A stretch of 64,000 bases of DNA from Prevotella sp. (lineage in GTDB: Bacteria > Bacteroidota > Bacteroidia > Bacteroidales > Bacteroidaceae): assembly GCA_017410365.1 (NCBI GenBank), contig JAFQQY010000020.1:1-64000 (forward strand). Reading direction: 5' to 3'. Every line of letters starts with the position of its first letter. Position 1 is the first letter of the stretch. This document shows, piece by piece, positions 18,012 through 26,430 of this stretch. A model generated the notes under the pieces. That model was not told the origin of the DNA. It was given only the letters and a program-made list of their open reading frames with translations, and ran no database searches. Position numbers and translations under genes: made by a program.

Positions 18012-19898
18012 TTGAAGACATTTGAAGAACTTGGTGTCAGCGAAGAGATTCGCCGCGCCATTGAAGAACTGGGCTTTGTTCATCCAATGCCCGTACAGGA
18101 GGAAGTTATCCCTTATTTACTTGGTAATCGCAACGACGTTATTGCCCTGGCACAGACAGGAACGGGCAAGACGGCGGCTTTCGGCATACCCGTTCTGCAA
18201 CGCATAGACCCGTCGAGCAAGGAGACGCAGGCACTGGTGCTCAGTCCTACGCGCGAACTCTGCTTGCAGATTGCCGACGACCTGCGCGACTTCTCCAAGC
18301 ACATGGAGGGCATTCACATCGTGGCTGTATATGGAGGAGCGTCGATAGAAAACCAGATACGACAGTTGCGCCACGGAGCACAGATTATCGTTGCCACACC
18401 GGGACGACTCATCGACCTGATGCACCGAGGCAAGGCAAACCTGAAAAAGGTTTATAACGTGGTGCTCGACGAGGCTGACGAGATGCTCAACATGGGATTC
18501 TCTGAAAGCATCAACGAGATATTCGAGGGAGTGCCACAAGACCGCAACACGCTGCTCTTCTCGGCAACCATGAGCAAGGAGATAGAGAAGATAGCACGCA
18601 ACTACCTCACCGACCACAAGGAGATTGTGGTGGGCAGCCGCAACGAGGGAGCAGAGAACGTGAACCACATTTATTATATGGTGAACGCGAAGGACAAGTA
18701 CCTGGCACTGAAGCGTGTCGTTGACCACAACCCGCGCATCTTCGCCATCATCTTCTGCCGCACGAAACTGGAGACACAGGAGATTGCCGACAAACTGATT
18801 CGCGACGGCTACAATGCCGAATCGCTGCACGGCGACCTCAGTCAGCAGCAGCGCGACCTCACCATGCAGAAGTTCCGCCAGCACCTCACGCAGTTGCTCG
18901 TGGCCACCGACGTGGCGGCGCGCGGACTTGATGTTGACGACCTTACACACGTCATCAACTTCGGCATGCCAGACGATATAGAGTCATACACCCACCGCAG
19001 CGGACGAACAGGTCGTGCGGGAAAGAAGGGTACATCTATCGCCATCGTCCACACACGCGAGAAGCACAAGATACGCGAGGTGGAGAAGACCATCGGCAAG
19101 CAGTTTGTGGCAGGCACCATTCCTACGCCGCAGGAAATCTGCACAAAGCAGCTCTACAAGGTGATGGACGAGATAGTGAAGGTAGATGTTGACGACGAGC
19201 AGATTGCTCCGTTCATGACAGAGATAAACCGCCACTTCGAGTATTTCGACAAGGAGGACGTAATAAAGAAAATCGTGGCGCGCGAGTTTGGCCGCTTCAT
19301 CGCCTACTATGCCAACGCTCCGGAGCTGTCGCCTATAGAGAAGAAGGAGAAAGGCAAGAAACAAGATTCTAAGGGCAAGAAGCAGGGTTCAAGCAAACCG
19401 CAGGAGGGTTACAGGAAACTGTTCATCAACCTTGGCAAGGCCGACGGATTCTATCCTGGCGAGATAATGCAGTATCTCAACAAGTATGTCAAGGGTCGTC
19501 AGGAGGTTGGTCATATCGACCTACTCAATAAGTTCTGCTACATCGAAGTGCCCGAGGAAGATGCCAACAAGGTGATGAAGGCTCTCAACGGCACTGTTTA
19601 TAAGGGAAGGGAAGTGCGCTGCAACGATAGCGACACTCCAAAGCCTTCTTCAAAGGGCGAGGGGAGCAGGAAGCGTGGCGGTCAAGGCCGTCGAGACGAT
19701 GATTTTCGTGGAAGCGAGAAGCAAACTGGTCGCCGCGGCAAGCGCAAAGCAGAGGCAGACAACTTCCAGAACCCACAGCATAAGTTCAAGAAAGAAGACT
19801 GGATGCAGTTCCTCAATCCTAAAGGCATGAAACTGAAAGGCGAAGAGCCCGACTTCAGCGAAGAGGGATGGGCACGCCGCCGACCGAAGAAGAAGTAA
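18012..19898 (+). CDS. DEAD-box RNA helicase with DbpA-type RNA-binding domain
   Basis: The 628-residue protein has every DEAD-box motif: Q motif (FVHPMPVQ), AQTGTGKTAA, PTRELCLQ, DEADEML, SATM, and HRSGRTGRAGKKG. A DbpA/RRM-like domain (YRKLFINLGKADGFYPGEI) follows at about residues 465-545, then a basic Lys/Arg-rich tail. This is the DeaD/CsdA layout, acting in ribosome assembly and mRNA unwinding in the cytoplasm. The start is a TTG: the frame opens at 18000 and the Q-motif region would be lost with the next ATG, so TTG at 18012 is the only reasonable start. The terminator at 19917-19957 ends it. Confidence 0.92.
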   Translation: MKTFEELGVSEEIRRAIEELGFVHPMPVQEEVIPYLLGNRNDVIALAQTGTGKTAAFGIPVLQRIDPSSKETQALVLSPTRELCLQIADDLRDFSKHMEGIHIVAVYGGASIENQIRQLRHGAQIIVATPGRLIDLMHRGKANLKKVYNVVLDEADEMLNMGFSESINEIFEGVPQDRNTLLFSATMSKEIEKIARNYLTDHKEIVVGSRNEGAENVNHIYYMVNAKDKYLALKRVVDHNPRIFAIIFCRTKLETQEIADKLIRDGYNAESLHGDLSQQQRDLTMQKFRQHLTQLLVATDVAARGLDVDDLTHVINFGMPDDIESYTHRSGRTGRAGKKGTSIAIVHTREKHKIREVEKTIGKQFVAGTIPTPQEICTKQLYKVMDEIVKVDVDDEQIAPFMTEINRHFEYFDKEDVIKKIVAREFGRFIAYYANAPELSPIEKKEKGKKQDSKGKKQGSSKPQEGYRKLFINLGKADGFYPGEIMQYLNKYVKGRQEVGHIDLLNKFCYIEVPEEDANKVMKALNGTVYKGREVRCNDSDTPKPSSKGEGSRKRGGQGRRDDDFRGSEKQTGRRGKRKAEADNFQNPQHKFKKEDWMQFLNPKGMKLKGEEPDFSEEGWARRRPKKK

Positions 19899-19916
19899 GA
19901 CTATACAATACAGATT

Positions 19917-19957
19917 AAAAAATATCTATAGACATTAATGTTTATAGATATTTTTTT
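19917..19957 (+). terminator. Intrinsic terminator of the DEAD-box gene
   Basis: AAAAAATATCTATA (19917-19930) pairs with TATAGATATTTTTT (19943-19956), and the T-run continues to 19957. The stem is AT-rich but long, and lies 18 bp after the stop codon. Confidence 0.8.
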
Positions 19958-19977
19958 GTATCTTTACACCCAAACTG

Positions 19978-20592
19978 ATGAAGGCCATTAAGTTAACTGT
20001 AGTTTTGCTTGCCATCATACTGATGGTAGGATGCCGCAAAAGCATAGAGCGAACCATGTTGCCTGAGCATGTGACACTAATGTCTGGCGACATCGTGCTG
20101 CGCTGTGGCAGCGGAATAACCAGCAGGGCTGTGCAGATGGCCGATGGTGGCGGCAGTTACTCGCACGTTGGCATAGTGGTCGATTCGGCTGGTATACTGA
20201 TGATTGTACACGCTGTACCTGATGAGCACGACAGCAAAGACGATATTGACAGGGTGAAGATGGACTCGCCTGAGAAGTTTTTCTCATCAGTGAGGACAAG
20301 CAACGGCAGAGTGATGAGATTTACCGACAGTACTATGGCAAGAAAGGCTGCCGATGCGGCTTACGCCATCTATAGAAGAGGCACACTCTTCGACCACGAC
20401 TATGATGCCAGCGACACTACCATGATGTATTGCTGCGAACTGGTGGAACATGCCTACAATAAGGTTGCAGGAATATCAGTAACTGACAGCATCAGGCACG
20501 ACGTTAATCTGCCGGCATTTAATCTCAAACAGGTGATGCTGCCGTCAGACTTCATAAGGTCGAGTCGTCTGAAGACAATAGCAACATTTTAA
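19978..20592 (+). CDS. YiiX/YebB-like NlpC/P60 cysteine hydrolase, lipoprotein
   Basis: The 204-residue product has a lipoprotein signal (LAIILMVGCRKS, Cys19). The fold is the permuted NlpC/P60 (YiiX) type: SGDIVLRCG near residue 37, the conserved SYSHVGIVVDS with its His, and MYCCELVEHAYNK carrying the candidate cysteine. Related proteins hydrolyse peptide or acyl bonds in the envelope; the substrate is unknown. The next gene (DUF4878 lipoprotein) starts 39 bp later in the same direction, so both may be transcribed together. Confidence 0.8.
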   Translation: MKAIKLTVVLLAIILMVGCRKSIERTMLPEHVTLMSGDIVLRCGSGITSRAVQMADGGGSYSHVGIVVDSAGILMIVHAVPDEHDSKDDIDRVKMDSPEKFFSSVRTSNGRVMRFTDSTMARKAADAAYAIYRRGTLFDHDYDASDTTMMYCCELVEHAYNKVAGISVTDSIRHDVNLPAFNLKQVMLPSDFIRSSRLKTIATF

Positions 20593-20631
20593 TTTACTTT
20601 ATTTTTATTCACTAACTAAAAAATTCAGATT

Positions 20632-21042
20632 ATGAGAAAAACTATTTTAGGTTTCATTGCCGTTGTGGCGATGATGTTGATTACTTGGAGTTGTGGCACA
20701 GCCAACACCCCAACAAGTGTGGCAGAAAAAGCTTTGGAGTATATTCAAGACAAGAACTATGAGGGCTACGTAGACCTTATTCAAATAGAAGAGAAAGAAG
20801 GACAGAACATCGAAGAACAGAAAGCTCAGCTGACAGCCTTGATATCAGAGAAGCTTGGCAAGACTTTCGACAAGAAACAGGGTATCAAGTCATGGGAGAT
20901 AGTAAGCGAAGAGCTGTCTGAAGACGGCAACAAGGCAACCGTAAAGGTGAACATCACATTCGGTGACGATTCTACTGAAGAACAGAAGTTAAAGACCATA
21001 AAGGATGCTGACGGCAACTGGAAGTTAGATGCAGGCAAATAA
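20632..21042 (+). CDS. DUF4878 lipoprotein
   Basis: This 136-residue lipoprotein (lipobox MLITWSCG) matches DUF4878, a small cystatin/NTF2-like fold: helix TSVAEKALEYIQDKNYEGYVD, then strands with SEELSEDGNKATVKVNITFGD and the end DADGNWKLDAGK. The family is common in Bacteroidales and its role in the periplasm is unknown. Confidence 0.85.
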   Translation: MRKTILGFIAVVAMMLITWSCGTANTPTSVAEKALEYIQDKNYEGYVDLIQIEEKEGQNIEEQKAQLTALISEKLGKTFDKKQGIKSWEIVSEELSEDGNKATVKVNITFGDDSTEEQKLKTIKDADGNWKLDAGK

Positions 21043-21070
21043 GCCATCGTTTCTTAACAGCTAAATATTG

Positions 21071-21153
21071 GGGTTGATTGTAATTGTTGATATTACTTTC
21101 AACCCTTATTTATGATATTAAGGTGCACCACGAATAATCATGATGCACCTTAA
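21071..21153. terminator. Two hairpins between converging genes
   Basis: GGGTTGA (21071-21077) pairs with TCAACCC (21099-21105), and TTAAGGTGCA (21118-21127) pairs perfectly with TGCACCTTAA (21144-21153). They separate the DUF4878 gene from the S46 peptidase gene and probably end both transcripts. Confidence 0.6.
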
Positions 21154-21178
21154 CGACATAAATAAATTTATTTTTACT

Positions 21179-23293
21179 TTACTTTGCATTAATCTCCTCG
21201 AGCAGGCGGTCGGCATGACCCCACTTGTCCATCATGTAGAGTACAAAACGGATGTCAACGCCGATGCAGCGTGCCAACTGCGAATCGAAAAGAAGGTCGC
21301 TTGACAAGCTATCCCAGTTACCATCAAAAGCCAAACCAATCAGTTCGCCCTTGCCGTTGAACATCGGCGAGCCGCTGTTGCCTCCGGTAATATCGTTGTT
21401 TGAAAGGAAGCAAAGCTGAAGGGTACCTGTTTCCTTGTCGCTGTATTTGCCGAAGTCCTTTGACGACATGAGTTCCTTCATTATTGGTTCTGCAAAATAT
21501 TCTACATTCTGGTCTGCCATATTCATCTTCTCTACAATGCTCGCAGCTGTTGTGTAGTAGCCCGAAGGCTTTCCGCCCAACATAAATTCCTTCACCTGTC
21601 CATAGCTCAGACGCATGGTGAAGTTGGCGTCGCTATAATTTGGCATGTCTTGCTCCATACGCAGCTTAGCAGCACAGAGATAGTGCTCCTGCAACTTTAT
21701 AGAATCGTTAATGGCACGAAGCGGCGCTACAAATTCAGACATTATCGTGCTGATATCTAAGCCCATCTGGACACCAGGATCTTTGTAGAAACTCTTCTTG
21801 TTCACATAAATCTTCTTGTCTTTCTGCATCAGCACCGATTTGTCGTAAAGATGATTCACGTAAGCCGAATAGTCGCCACCGAACTTCTCATCGATTGTAT
21901 TATAGAAGTCGGGCAGATATTTTGCGTCTACATGGCTACGATAGTTCTTAAGCAGCACTGCATACACTTCCTTGTCGAGTGCAGCATCCCACTTATCACT
22001 GTTGTCTTCGAACTGAACATACTGCTTCTTTTTCTTGTTTTTAGGTCCCTTGATAGCAGCGCCACTGTGTACTCTCATGGCGCGTGTTGCCAATTCGTTG
22101 GTTCTCACAAATGTCTCCATGAAATACATACGTGCCTTGATTATATCGAAGCGCTTGTCGTAAAGTCTTTTCATAAGGTCGAAATCAAGTTTGCCTTTCA
22201 GATAGCCTGTCGACTCCATGTACTGACGTATTTTCCGCTCGAAGTCGGCCTTTGTCTGCACCAGTCCGATGCTATCGATACATTTGTTCATGCCGAGTGA
22301 GTTCTTCCAATAGTTTGAACTCTGTGCGTAGGCTGTCTCATATTTTATGCGGACAGCATCACTGGCACGCATGTGCTTAATCATAACCTCTTGCTTAACG
22401 CCACGCACCTGTGCACGTGGAGCATTCTGAGCATCACGACGCTCGCGTATGCCGTAAGAAGAGAGATAGCGACTGGTAGAGCCAGGATAGCCGATGGTCA
22501 TTGAGAAATCTCCCTGCTTATAGCCCTGCAATGATACTGGCGCCCATGACTTAGGACGATAAGGCACATTGTCTTTTGAGTACTTGGCAGGTCCGTTGGT
22601 CTTTGGGTCTGCATAGATACGGAACACGGAAAAGTCACATGTCTGGCGTGGCCACATCCAGTTGTCGGTCTCGCCGCCGTACTTACCCATTGACTTTGGA
22701 ACGGTGAACACAAGGCGTACGTCGGTGAAATCGCGGTAGGTGGTGGCGAAATACTTGTTGCCCTCATAGAACGGCTTAACCTCTAAGCGCAGAGTGGAGT
22801 CGTTCTTCTTTACCTCTTTTGACCATGCGTTTTCGATAGAATCGAGGAAAAAGGCCTGTCTTGATGGCATCATGTTATGGATGCCCATGCCAACAATCTT
22901 GTCTGTCACGTCTTTCTGCTCCACCATGAAGCTAACGAAAAGATTCTCGTTTGGCAGTTCCTCTTCGTAAGACTTGGCATAGAATCCGTTGCGCATGTAG
23001 TCGTGCTCAACGGTAGAGTGCTTGTTTATGGCACCGAAACCGCAATGGTGGTTGGTGAAAACGAGTCCGTTTGGTGAAACGACAACGCCAGAACAGAAGC
23101 CGCCGAAGTTAACACAGGCGTTCTTGATGGCGTTCTCATCGCTGTAAAGTCCGCTGTACGGCATGGTAAATCCCTCTGCCTGCATCTGTTCATAGACTGC
23201 CTGAGGCAGGTTGTAGAGTGTCCACATGCCCTCATCGGCCTTTGCCTGACCGAAAGCGAGCAGCGACACTAATGCTAATGTAAGTTTTTTCAT
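21179..23293 (-). CDS. dpp7: S46 dipeptidyl-peptidase, DPP7 type
   Basis: The 704-residue protein has a signal peptide and the chymotrypsin-like halves of family S46. The His motif is FTNHHCGFGAI (His82/His83) and the nucleophile is Ser640 in GGNSGSPMF. In Porphyromonas gingivalis the residue 18 positions after the serine sets specificity: Arg in DPP11 (acidic P1) and Gly in DPP7 (hydrophobic P1). Here that residue is Gly658 (LAFDGNW), so DPP7-like specificity is predicted. It acts in the periplasm, removing dipeptides from imported oligopeptides for amino-acid fermentation. Confidence 0.9.
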   Translation of the reverse strand: MKKLTLALVSLLAFGQAKADEGMWTLYNLPQAVYEQMQAEGFTMPYSGLYSDENAIKNACVNFGGFCSGVVVSPNGLVFTNHHCGFGAINKHSTVEHDYMRNGFYAKSYEEELPNENLFVSFMVEQKDVTDKIVGMGIHNMMPSRQAFFLDSIENAWSKEVKKNDSTLRLEVKPFYEGNKYFATTYRDFTDVRLVFTVPKSMGKYGGETDNWMWPRQTCDFSVFRIYADPKTNGPAKYSKDNVPYRPKSWAPVSLQGYKQGDFSMTIGYPGSTSRYLSSYGIRERRDAQNAPRAQVRGVKQEVMIKHMRASDAVRIKYETAYAQSSNYWKNSLGMNKCIDSIGLVQTKADFERKIRQYMESTGYLKGKLDFDLMKRLYDKRFDIIKARMYFMETFVRTNELATRAMRVHSGAAIKGPKNKKKKQYVQFEDNSDKWDAALDKEVYAVLLKNYRSHVDAKYLPDFYNTIDEKFGGDYSAYVNHLYDKSVLMQKDKKIYVNKKSFYKDPGVQMGLDISTIMSEFVAPLRAINDSIKLQEHYLCAAKLRMEQDMPNYSDANFTMRLSYGQVKEFMLGGKPSGYYTTAASIVEKMNMADQNVEYFAEPIMKELMSSKDFGKYSDKETGTLQLCFLSNNDITGGNSGSPMFNGKGELIGLAFDGNWDSLSSDLLFDSQLARCIGVDIRFVLYMMDKWGHADRLLEEINAK

Positions 23294-23340
23294 TATCTTT
23301 TTTATTTTTTGTGATTATCTTATTTTGTTTCTGGGTTTAG

Positions 23341-23390
23341 GATAACTAGGACTCTCTATGATTTCTTAGGATTTCCTAGAGAGTCCTAGG
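23341..23390. repeat. Period-10 CTAGG-type array
   Basis: Five 10-bp units in exact register contain ACTAGG, TTCTTAGG, TTTCCTAG and TCCTAGG. The array lies between the flippase stop and the S46 start, 47 bp upstream of the S46 start codon. Similar arrays lie at 33.4, 44.2, 53.3 and 53.8 kb. Confidence 0.8.
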
Positions 23391-23404
23391 CCCTCAATCC
23401 TTCT

Positions 23405-23433
23405 CCCCTCCTTCGGAGGGGCTGGGGGAGGAC
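23405..23433. repeat. G-rich REP-like hairpin
   Basis: CCCCTCC (23405-23411) and GGAGGGG (23415-23421) form a 7-bp stem with a TTC loop, followed by CTGGGGGAGGAC. The same plan occurs at 41709, 49764, 49803 and (reversed) 54991. It abuts the flippase stop codon. Confidence 0.75.
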
Positions 23434-24879
23434 TCATTTCTTTCCCCTAAAATACTTCCCTATCACCGGCAACGATGAGGGCGGCAGGTCGCGGTGCAAG
23501 ACATACGACACGAAGAAGGCAATCACTACTGTGTTGAGCAGCAACGAGTCGTATTTCTCCATGAAATGGTAGGAAATGGCGGCTAAGACCAGATACCAGG
23601 CAATATCGCCCAACGGATATCTGATGGGGTAATAACGCTGACCAACGAAATAGGACAGCAGCATGGCAGTGCCATAACCGGCAACGCCCGACCATGCACA
23701 GGCCATAAACCCGTATTGCGGAACGAAGATGACATTGCCAAGAATGAGTATCAGACAACCGGCTCCTGAGAACCATGCACCCCAGATGGTGCGGTCAGTG
23801 AGCTTATACCAGAACGACAGGTTGAAGTAGATGCCCATCATTATCTCTGCCACCATGACTATAGGCACAACCTTTAGGCCAGACCAGTAGTCGGGGGCAA
23901 TGATGTACTTCAGCAAGTCGATATATCCCACCACCATGAGGAAAGCCAGGAGGGTGAAGATGATGAAGTATTTCATTGCCTTTGCGTAGGTCTCGCGATT
24001 GTCCTTGTCCTTTGACTTGCCGAAGACAAACGGTTCGTAGGCATAGCGGAAGGCTTGCAGAATCATCGCCATAATCATGGCTATCTTGCTTGCCGCTCCG
24101 TAGATGCCGAGCTGCTCGTGGGCGTTCTCGCCTTCATAGACGTATGGGAAGAGAATCTTGTCGGCTGTCTGGTTGAGTATTCCTGCTATGCCGAGGATGA
24201 GTATCGGCCAACTGTAACTGAGCATCCGCTTGAGCAGTGCTTTATCAAACACATATTTGAAACCGGTCAGTTCGCGCCAGAAGCAGAAGGTGATGCTGGC
24301 GGTACATGCCAGGTTTATATAGAAAGCATAGCCGACATCGGTTGCCTTTCCGGTGAAATGGGGAATTACGACGAAGAAAAGGAGGTTGAGTGCTATGTTC
24401 ATGACGATGAACAGTAGTTTGAGTGCGGCAAACTTAATAGGACGCTTGTTCTGTCTCAGCCATGAGAAGGGTATGCACTGGAAGGCGTCAAGGGCCACTG
24501 TCACTGCCATTACCCATACGTATGAGGGGTGGTCGGCATAGCCTAATGCCGATGAAATGGGCGAAATGAACAGTAATACTACCAGCACGAAGAGCAGTGA
24601 GGTGGAGGCGATGGAGATGAGCGTTGTGGTATAGACGCGCTGCGGGTCCTCGCCTTCCTTGTTGGAAAAGCGGAAAAAGGTGGTCTCCATGCCGTAGGTG
24701 AGCAGGATAAGCAGCAATGCCACATAGGCATACATATTTGTGATGACCCCATAACCGCCGCTCTCTGCTGACAGCTTGGCGGTGTAAAGCGGCACAAGCA
24801 GATAATTGAGGAATCTGCCTATAATGCTGCTCAGTCCGTAGATGGCCGTATCCTTGGCCAGAGATTTGAGATTAGACAT
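23434..24879 (-). CDS. Oligosaccharide flippase family protein (Wzx-like, MOP superfamily)
   Basis: The 481-residue protein is very hydrophobic, with about 12-14 membrane segments. The N-terminus LAKDTAIYGLSSIIGRFLNYLLVPLYTAKL is characteristic of polysaccharide transport proteins (RfbX/Wzx), as is the FFRFSNKEG region. It should flip lipid-linked glycans across the inner membrane for lipopolysaccharide or capsule. No glycosyltransferase cluster is adjacent. Confidence 0.85.
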   Translation of the reverse strand: MSNLKSLAKDTAIYGLSSIIGRFLNYLLVPLYTAKLSAESGGYGVITNMYAYVALLLILLTYGMETTFFRFSNKEGEDPQRVYTTTLISIASTSLLFVLVVLLFISPISSALGYADHPSYVWVMAVTVALDAFQCIPFSWLRQNKRPIKFAALKLLFIVMNIALNLLFFVVIPHFTGKATDVGYAFYINLACTASITFCFWRELTGFKYVFDKALLKRMLSYSWPILILGIAGILNQTADKILFPYVYEGENAHEQLGIYGAASKIAMIMAMILQAFRYAYEPFVFGKSKDKDNRETYAKAMKYFIIFTLLAFLMVVGYIDLLKYIIAPDYWSGLKVVPIVMVAEIMMGIYFNLSFWYKLTDRTIWGAWFSGAGCLILILGNVIFVPQYGFMACAWSGVAGYGTAMLLSYFVGQRYYPIRYPLGDIAWYLVLAAISYHFMEKYDSLLLNTVVIAFFVSYVLHRDLPPSSLPVIGKYFRGKK

Positions 24880-24903
24880 TTGTTTGTGTACTACGAATGG
24901 ATT

Positions 24904-24930
24904 TTTTGAACAACGAATTAAACGAATTTA
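24904..24930. repeat. Single copy of the AACGAATTAAACGAATT string
   Basis: The string at 24908-24924 is identical to one at 9571-9587 and is the inverse complement of the core of the 97-bp array. It lies 25-45 bp upstream of the flippase start. Confidence 0.6.
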
Positions 24931-24973
24931 TCGAATTGTTTTTTGTTGAACCGCGACGTGTCGATACATTCTT

Positions 24974-26203
24974 TTAAAAGAACATATAGCAGATGAATAT
25001 TGCAGCAATGATGCCGGCAAGGTCGGCAAGCAAGCCGCAGGTTACGGCATGACGTGTATAGCGGACGCCGACACTGCCGAAATAGACGGCAAGGATATAG
25101 AACGTGGTATCGGTGGAACCTTGAAAAATACAGCTCAGACGACCGACGAACGAGTCGGCACCGTAGGTTGTCATGGCGTCAACCATCATGCCGCGGGCTC
25201 CGCTGCCCGATAGTGGTTTCATCAATGCCGTTGGCAATGCGCCTACAAAATCGCTGTTGGCACCGCAGGCTTCTATGGTCCATCGCACACCGTCAACAAT
25301 CATGTCCATGGCTCCCGATGCGCGGAAGACACCGATACCCACAAGTATGGCAACGAGGTATGGAATGATGCGCACAGCTGTCTGGAATCCGTCCTTCGCT
25401 CCCTCGATGAAAGCGTCATAAACATTCACCTTCTTTCGCATACCTGCAACGATGAAACCGATGATTATCGTCATCAGCATGATGTTCGCAACGGAGGTGC
25501 TGACAAGATTCATGCTGTCTTTGTCCATCTGACAGAATCCCCAGATGATGGCAGCCACGGCAAGACTCATGCCGCCCAGAGTAAGCAGGATAGTTTTGTT
25601 AAGCAGGTTGATGCGCTGGTAGAGACTGGTGACAATAACGCCTGCCAGTGTAGAGAAGAATGTGGCAAGCAGTATCGGAACGAACACGTCTGTTGGCTGT
25701 GCCGCTCCCATCTGTGCACGATAAACGAGGATGCTGATGGGTATGAGGGTAAGTCCGCTGGTGTTGAGCACCAGGAACATTATCATGGGGTTGGTGGCAG
25801 TGTCCTTCTTTGGATTCAGTTCTTGCAACTGCTCCATTGCTTTCAGTCCGAGCGGTGTGGCGGCATTGTCGAGTCCCAGCATATTGGCAGAGATATTCAT
25901 GAAGATGCTGCCCGTGACGGGATGTCCCTTGGGAATATCGGGAAAGAGTTTGGTGAATATAGGACTGAGCAGGCGTGCAAAAACATCGATGATTCCGCCC
26001 TTTTCTCCAATCTTCATGATACCGAGCCAAAGCGACAGTACACCAGTGAGACCAAGAGAAATCTCAAAAGCGGTCTTTGACGAAGCGAATGTGGAGTCCA
26101 TCATGGCAGGAAACACTTCATAATCCCCCATAAACACTAGTTTTATCACTGCAATAACAAATGCAATGATAAAGAATGCCACCCAAATATAATTCAGTAC
26201 CAT
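24974..26203 (-). CDS. SpmA-SpmB-like nucleoside-recognition membrane protein
   Basis: This protein of about 409 residues combines two gate-type (nucleoside recognition, PF07670) domains: the first around TAFEISLGLTGVLSLWLGIMKIGEKGG, the second around AFIEGAKDGFQTAVRIIPYL, with late signatures GSGARGMMVDAM and GSTDTTFYILAVYFGSVGV. That is the layout of fused spore maturation proteins A and B, which in non-sporulating Bacteroidota are transporters of unknown substrate. The start was moved from 26329 to 26203 because the extra N-terminus runs through the promoter. The leader would be only about 7 nt long. Confidence 0.85.
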   Translation of the reverse strand: MVLNYIWVAFFIIAFVIAVIKLVFMGDYEVFPAMMDSTFASSKTAFEISLGLTGVLSLWLGIMKIGEKGGIIDVFARLLSPIFTKLFPDIPKGHPVTGSIFMNISANMLGLDNAATPLGLKAMEQLQELNPKKDTATNPMIMFLVLNTSGLTLIPISILVYRAQMGAAQPTDVFVPILLATFFSTLAGVIVTSLYQRINLLNKTILLTLGGMSLAVAAIIWGFCQMDKDSMNLVSTSVANIMLMTIIIGFIVAGMRKKVNVYDAFIEGAKDGFQTAVRIIPYLVAILVGIGVFRASGAMDMIVDGVRWTIEACGANSDFVGALPTALMKPLSGSGARGMMVDAMTTYGADSFVGRLSCIFQGSTDTTFYILAVYFGSVGVRYTRHAVTCGLLADLAGIIAAIFICYMFF

Positions 26204-26209
26204 AGTTTT

Positions 26210-26248
26210 TCTGGTGCAAAGGTAGTAAAATAAATGAAGAATGAAGAG
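26210..26248 (-). promoter_or_regulatory. Promoter of the SpmAB-like gene, same module as upstream of the DEAD-box gene
   Basis: The -7 element is TACCTTTG (26224-26217). The 39-bp segment differs from 17954-17992 only at two adjacent bases. A period-7 AATGAAG array (26233-26260) covers its upstream half. Confidence 0.65.
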
Positions 26249-26260
26249 TGAAAAATGAAG
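26233..26260. repeat. Period-7 array AATGAAG
   Basis: Four 7-bp units, AATGAAG, AATGAAG, AGTGAAA, AATGAAG, overlap the -33 region of the SpmAB-like gene. The reverse complement (CTTCATT) occurs at the same place in the DEAD-box promoter. Confidence 0.75.
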
Positions 26261-26370
26261 AATCTTTTTAAATAAAAACCACGAAGTTGATGACCGAATA
26301 CAGACTAATGAAGACGAGTTGATGAGCAAAACGCCATTCCTTCACCCTCCCAAATAAAAAAACTACTAAC

Positions 26371-26401
26371 AAAAAAGAGTGCCCGCATCACGCGGACACT
26401 C
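26371..26401 (-). terminator. Intrinsic terminator of the LruC lipoprotein gene
   Basis: GAGTGCCCGC and GCGGACACTC form a 10-bp stem with one mismatch and an ATCAC loop (26377-26401). Read on the minus strand it is followed by six Ts. It lies 30 bp past the stop codon at 26431. Confidence 0.85.
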
Positions 26402-26430
26402 CTTTAAGTTTATAGTATTTGATGTTTAAA

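Noticed and set aside
26204-26329. N-terminal extension of the SpmAB-like gene
   Set aside because: The extra 42 codons cover the promoter module and the period-7 array.
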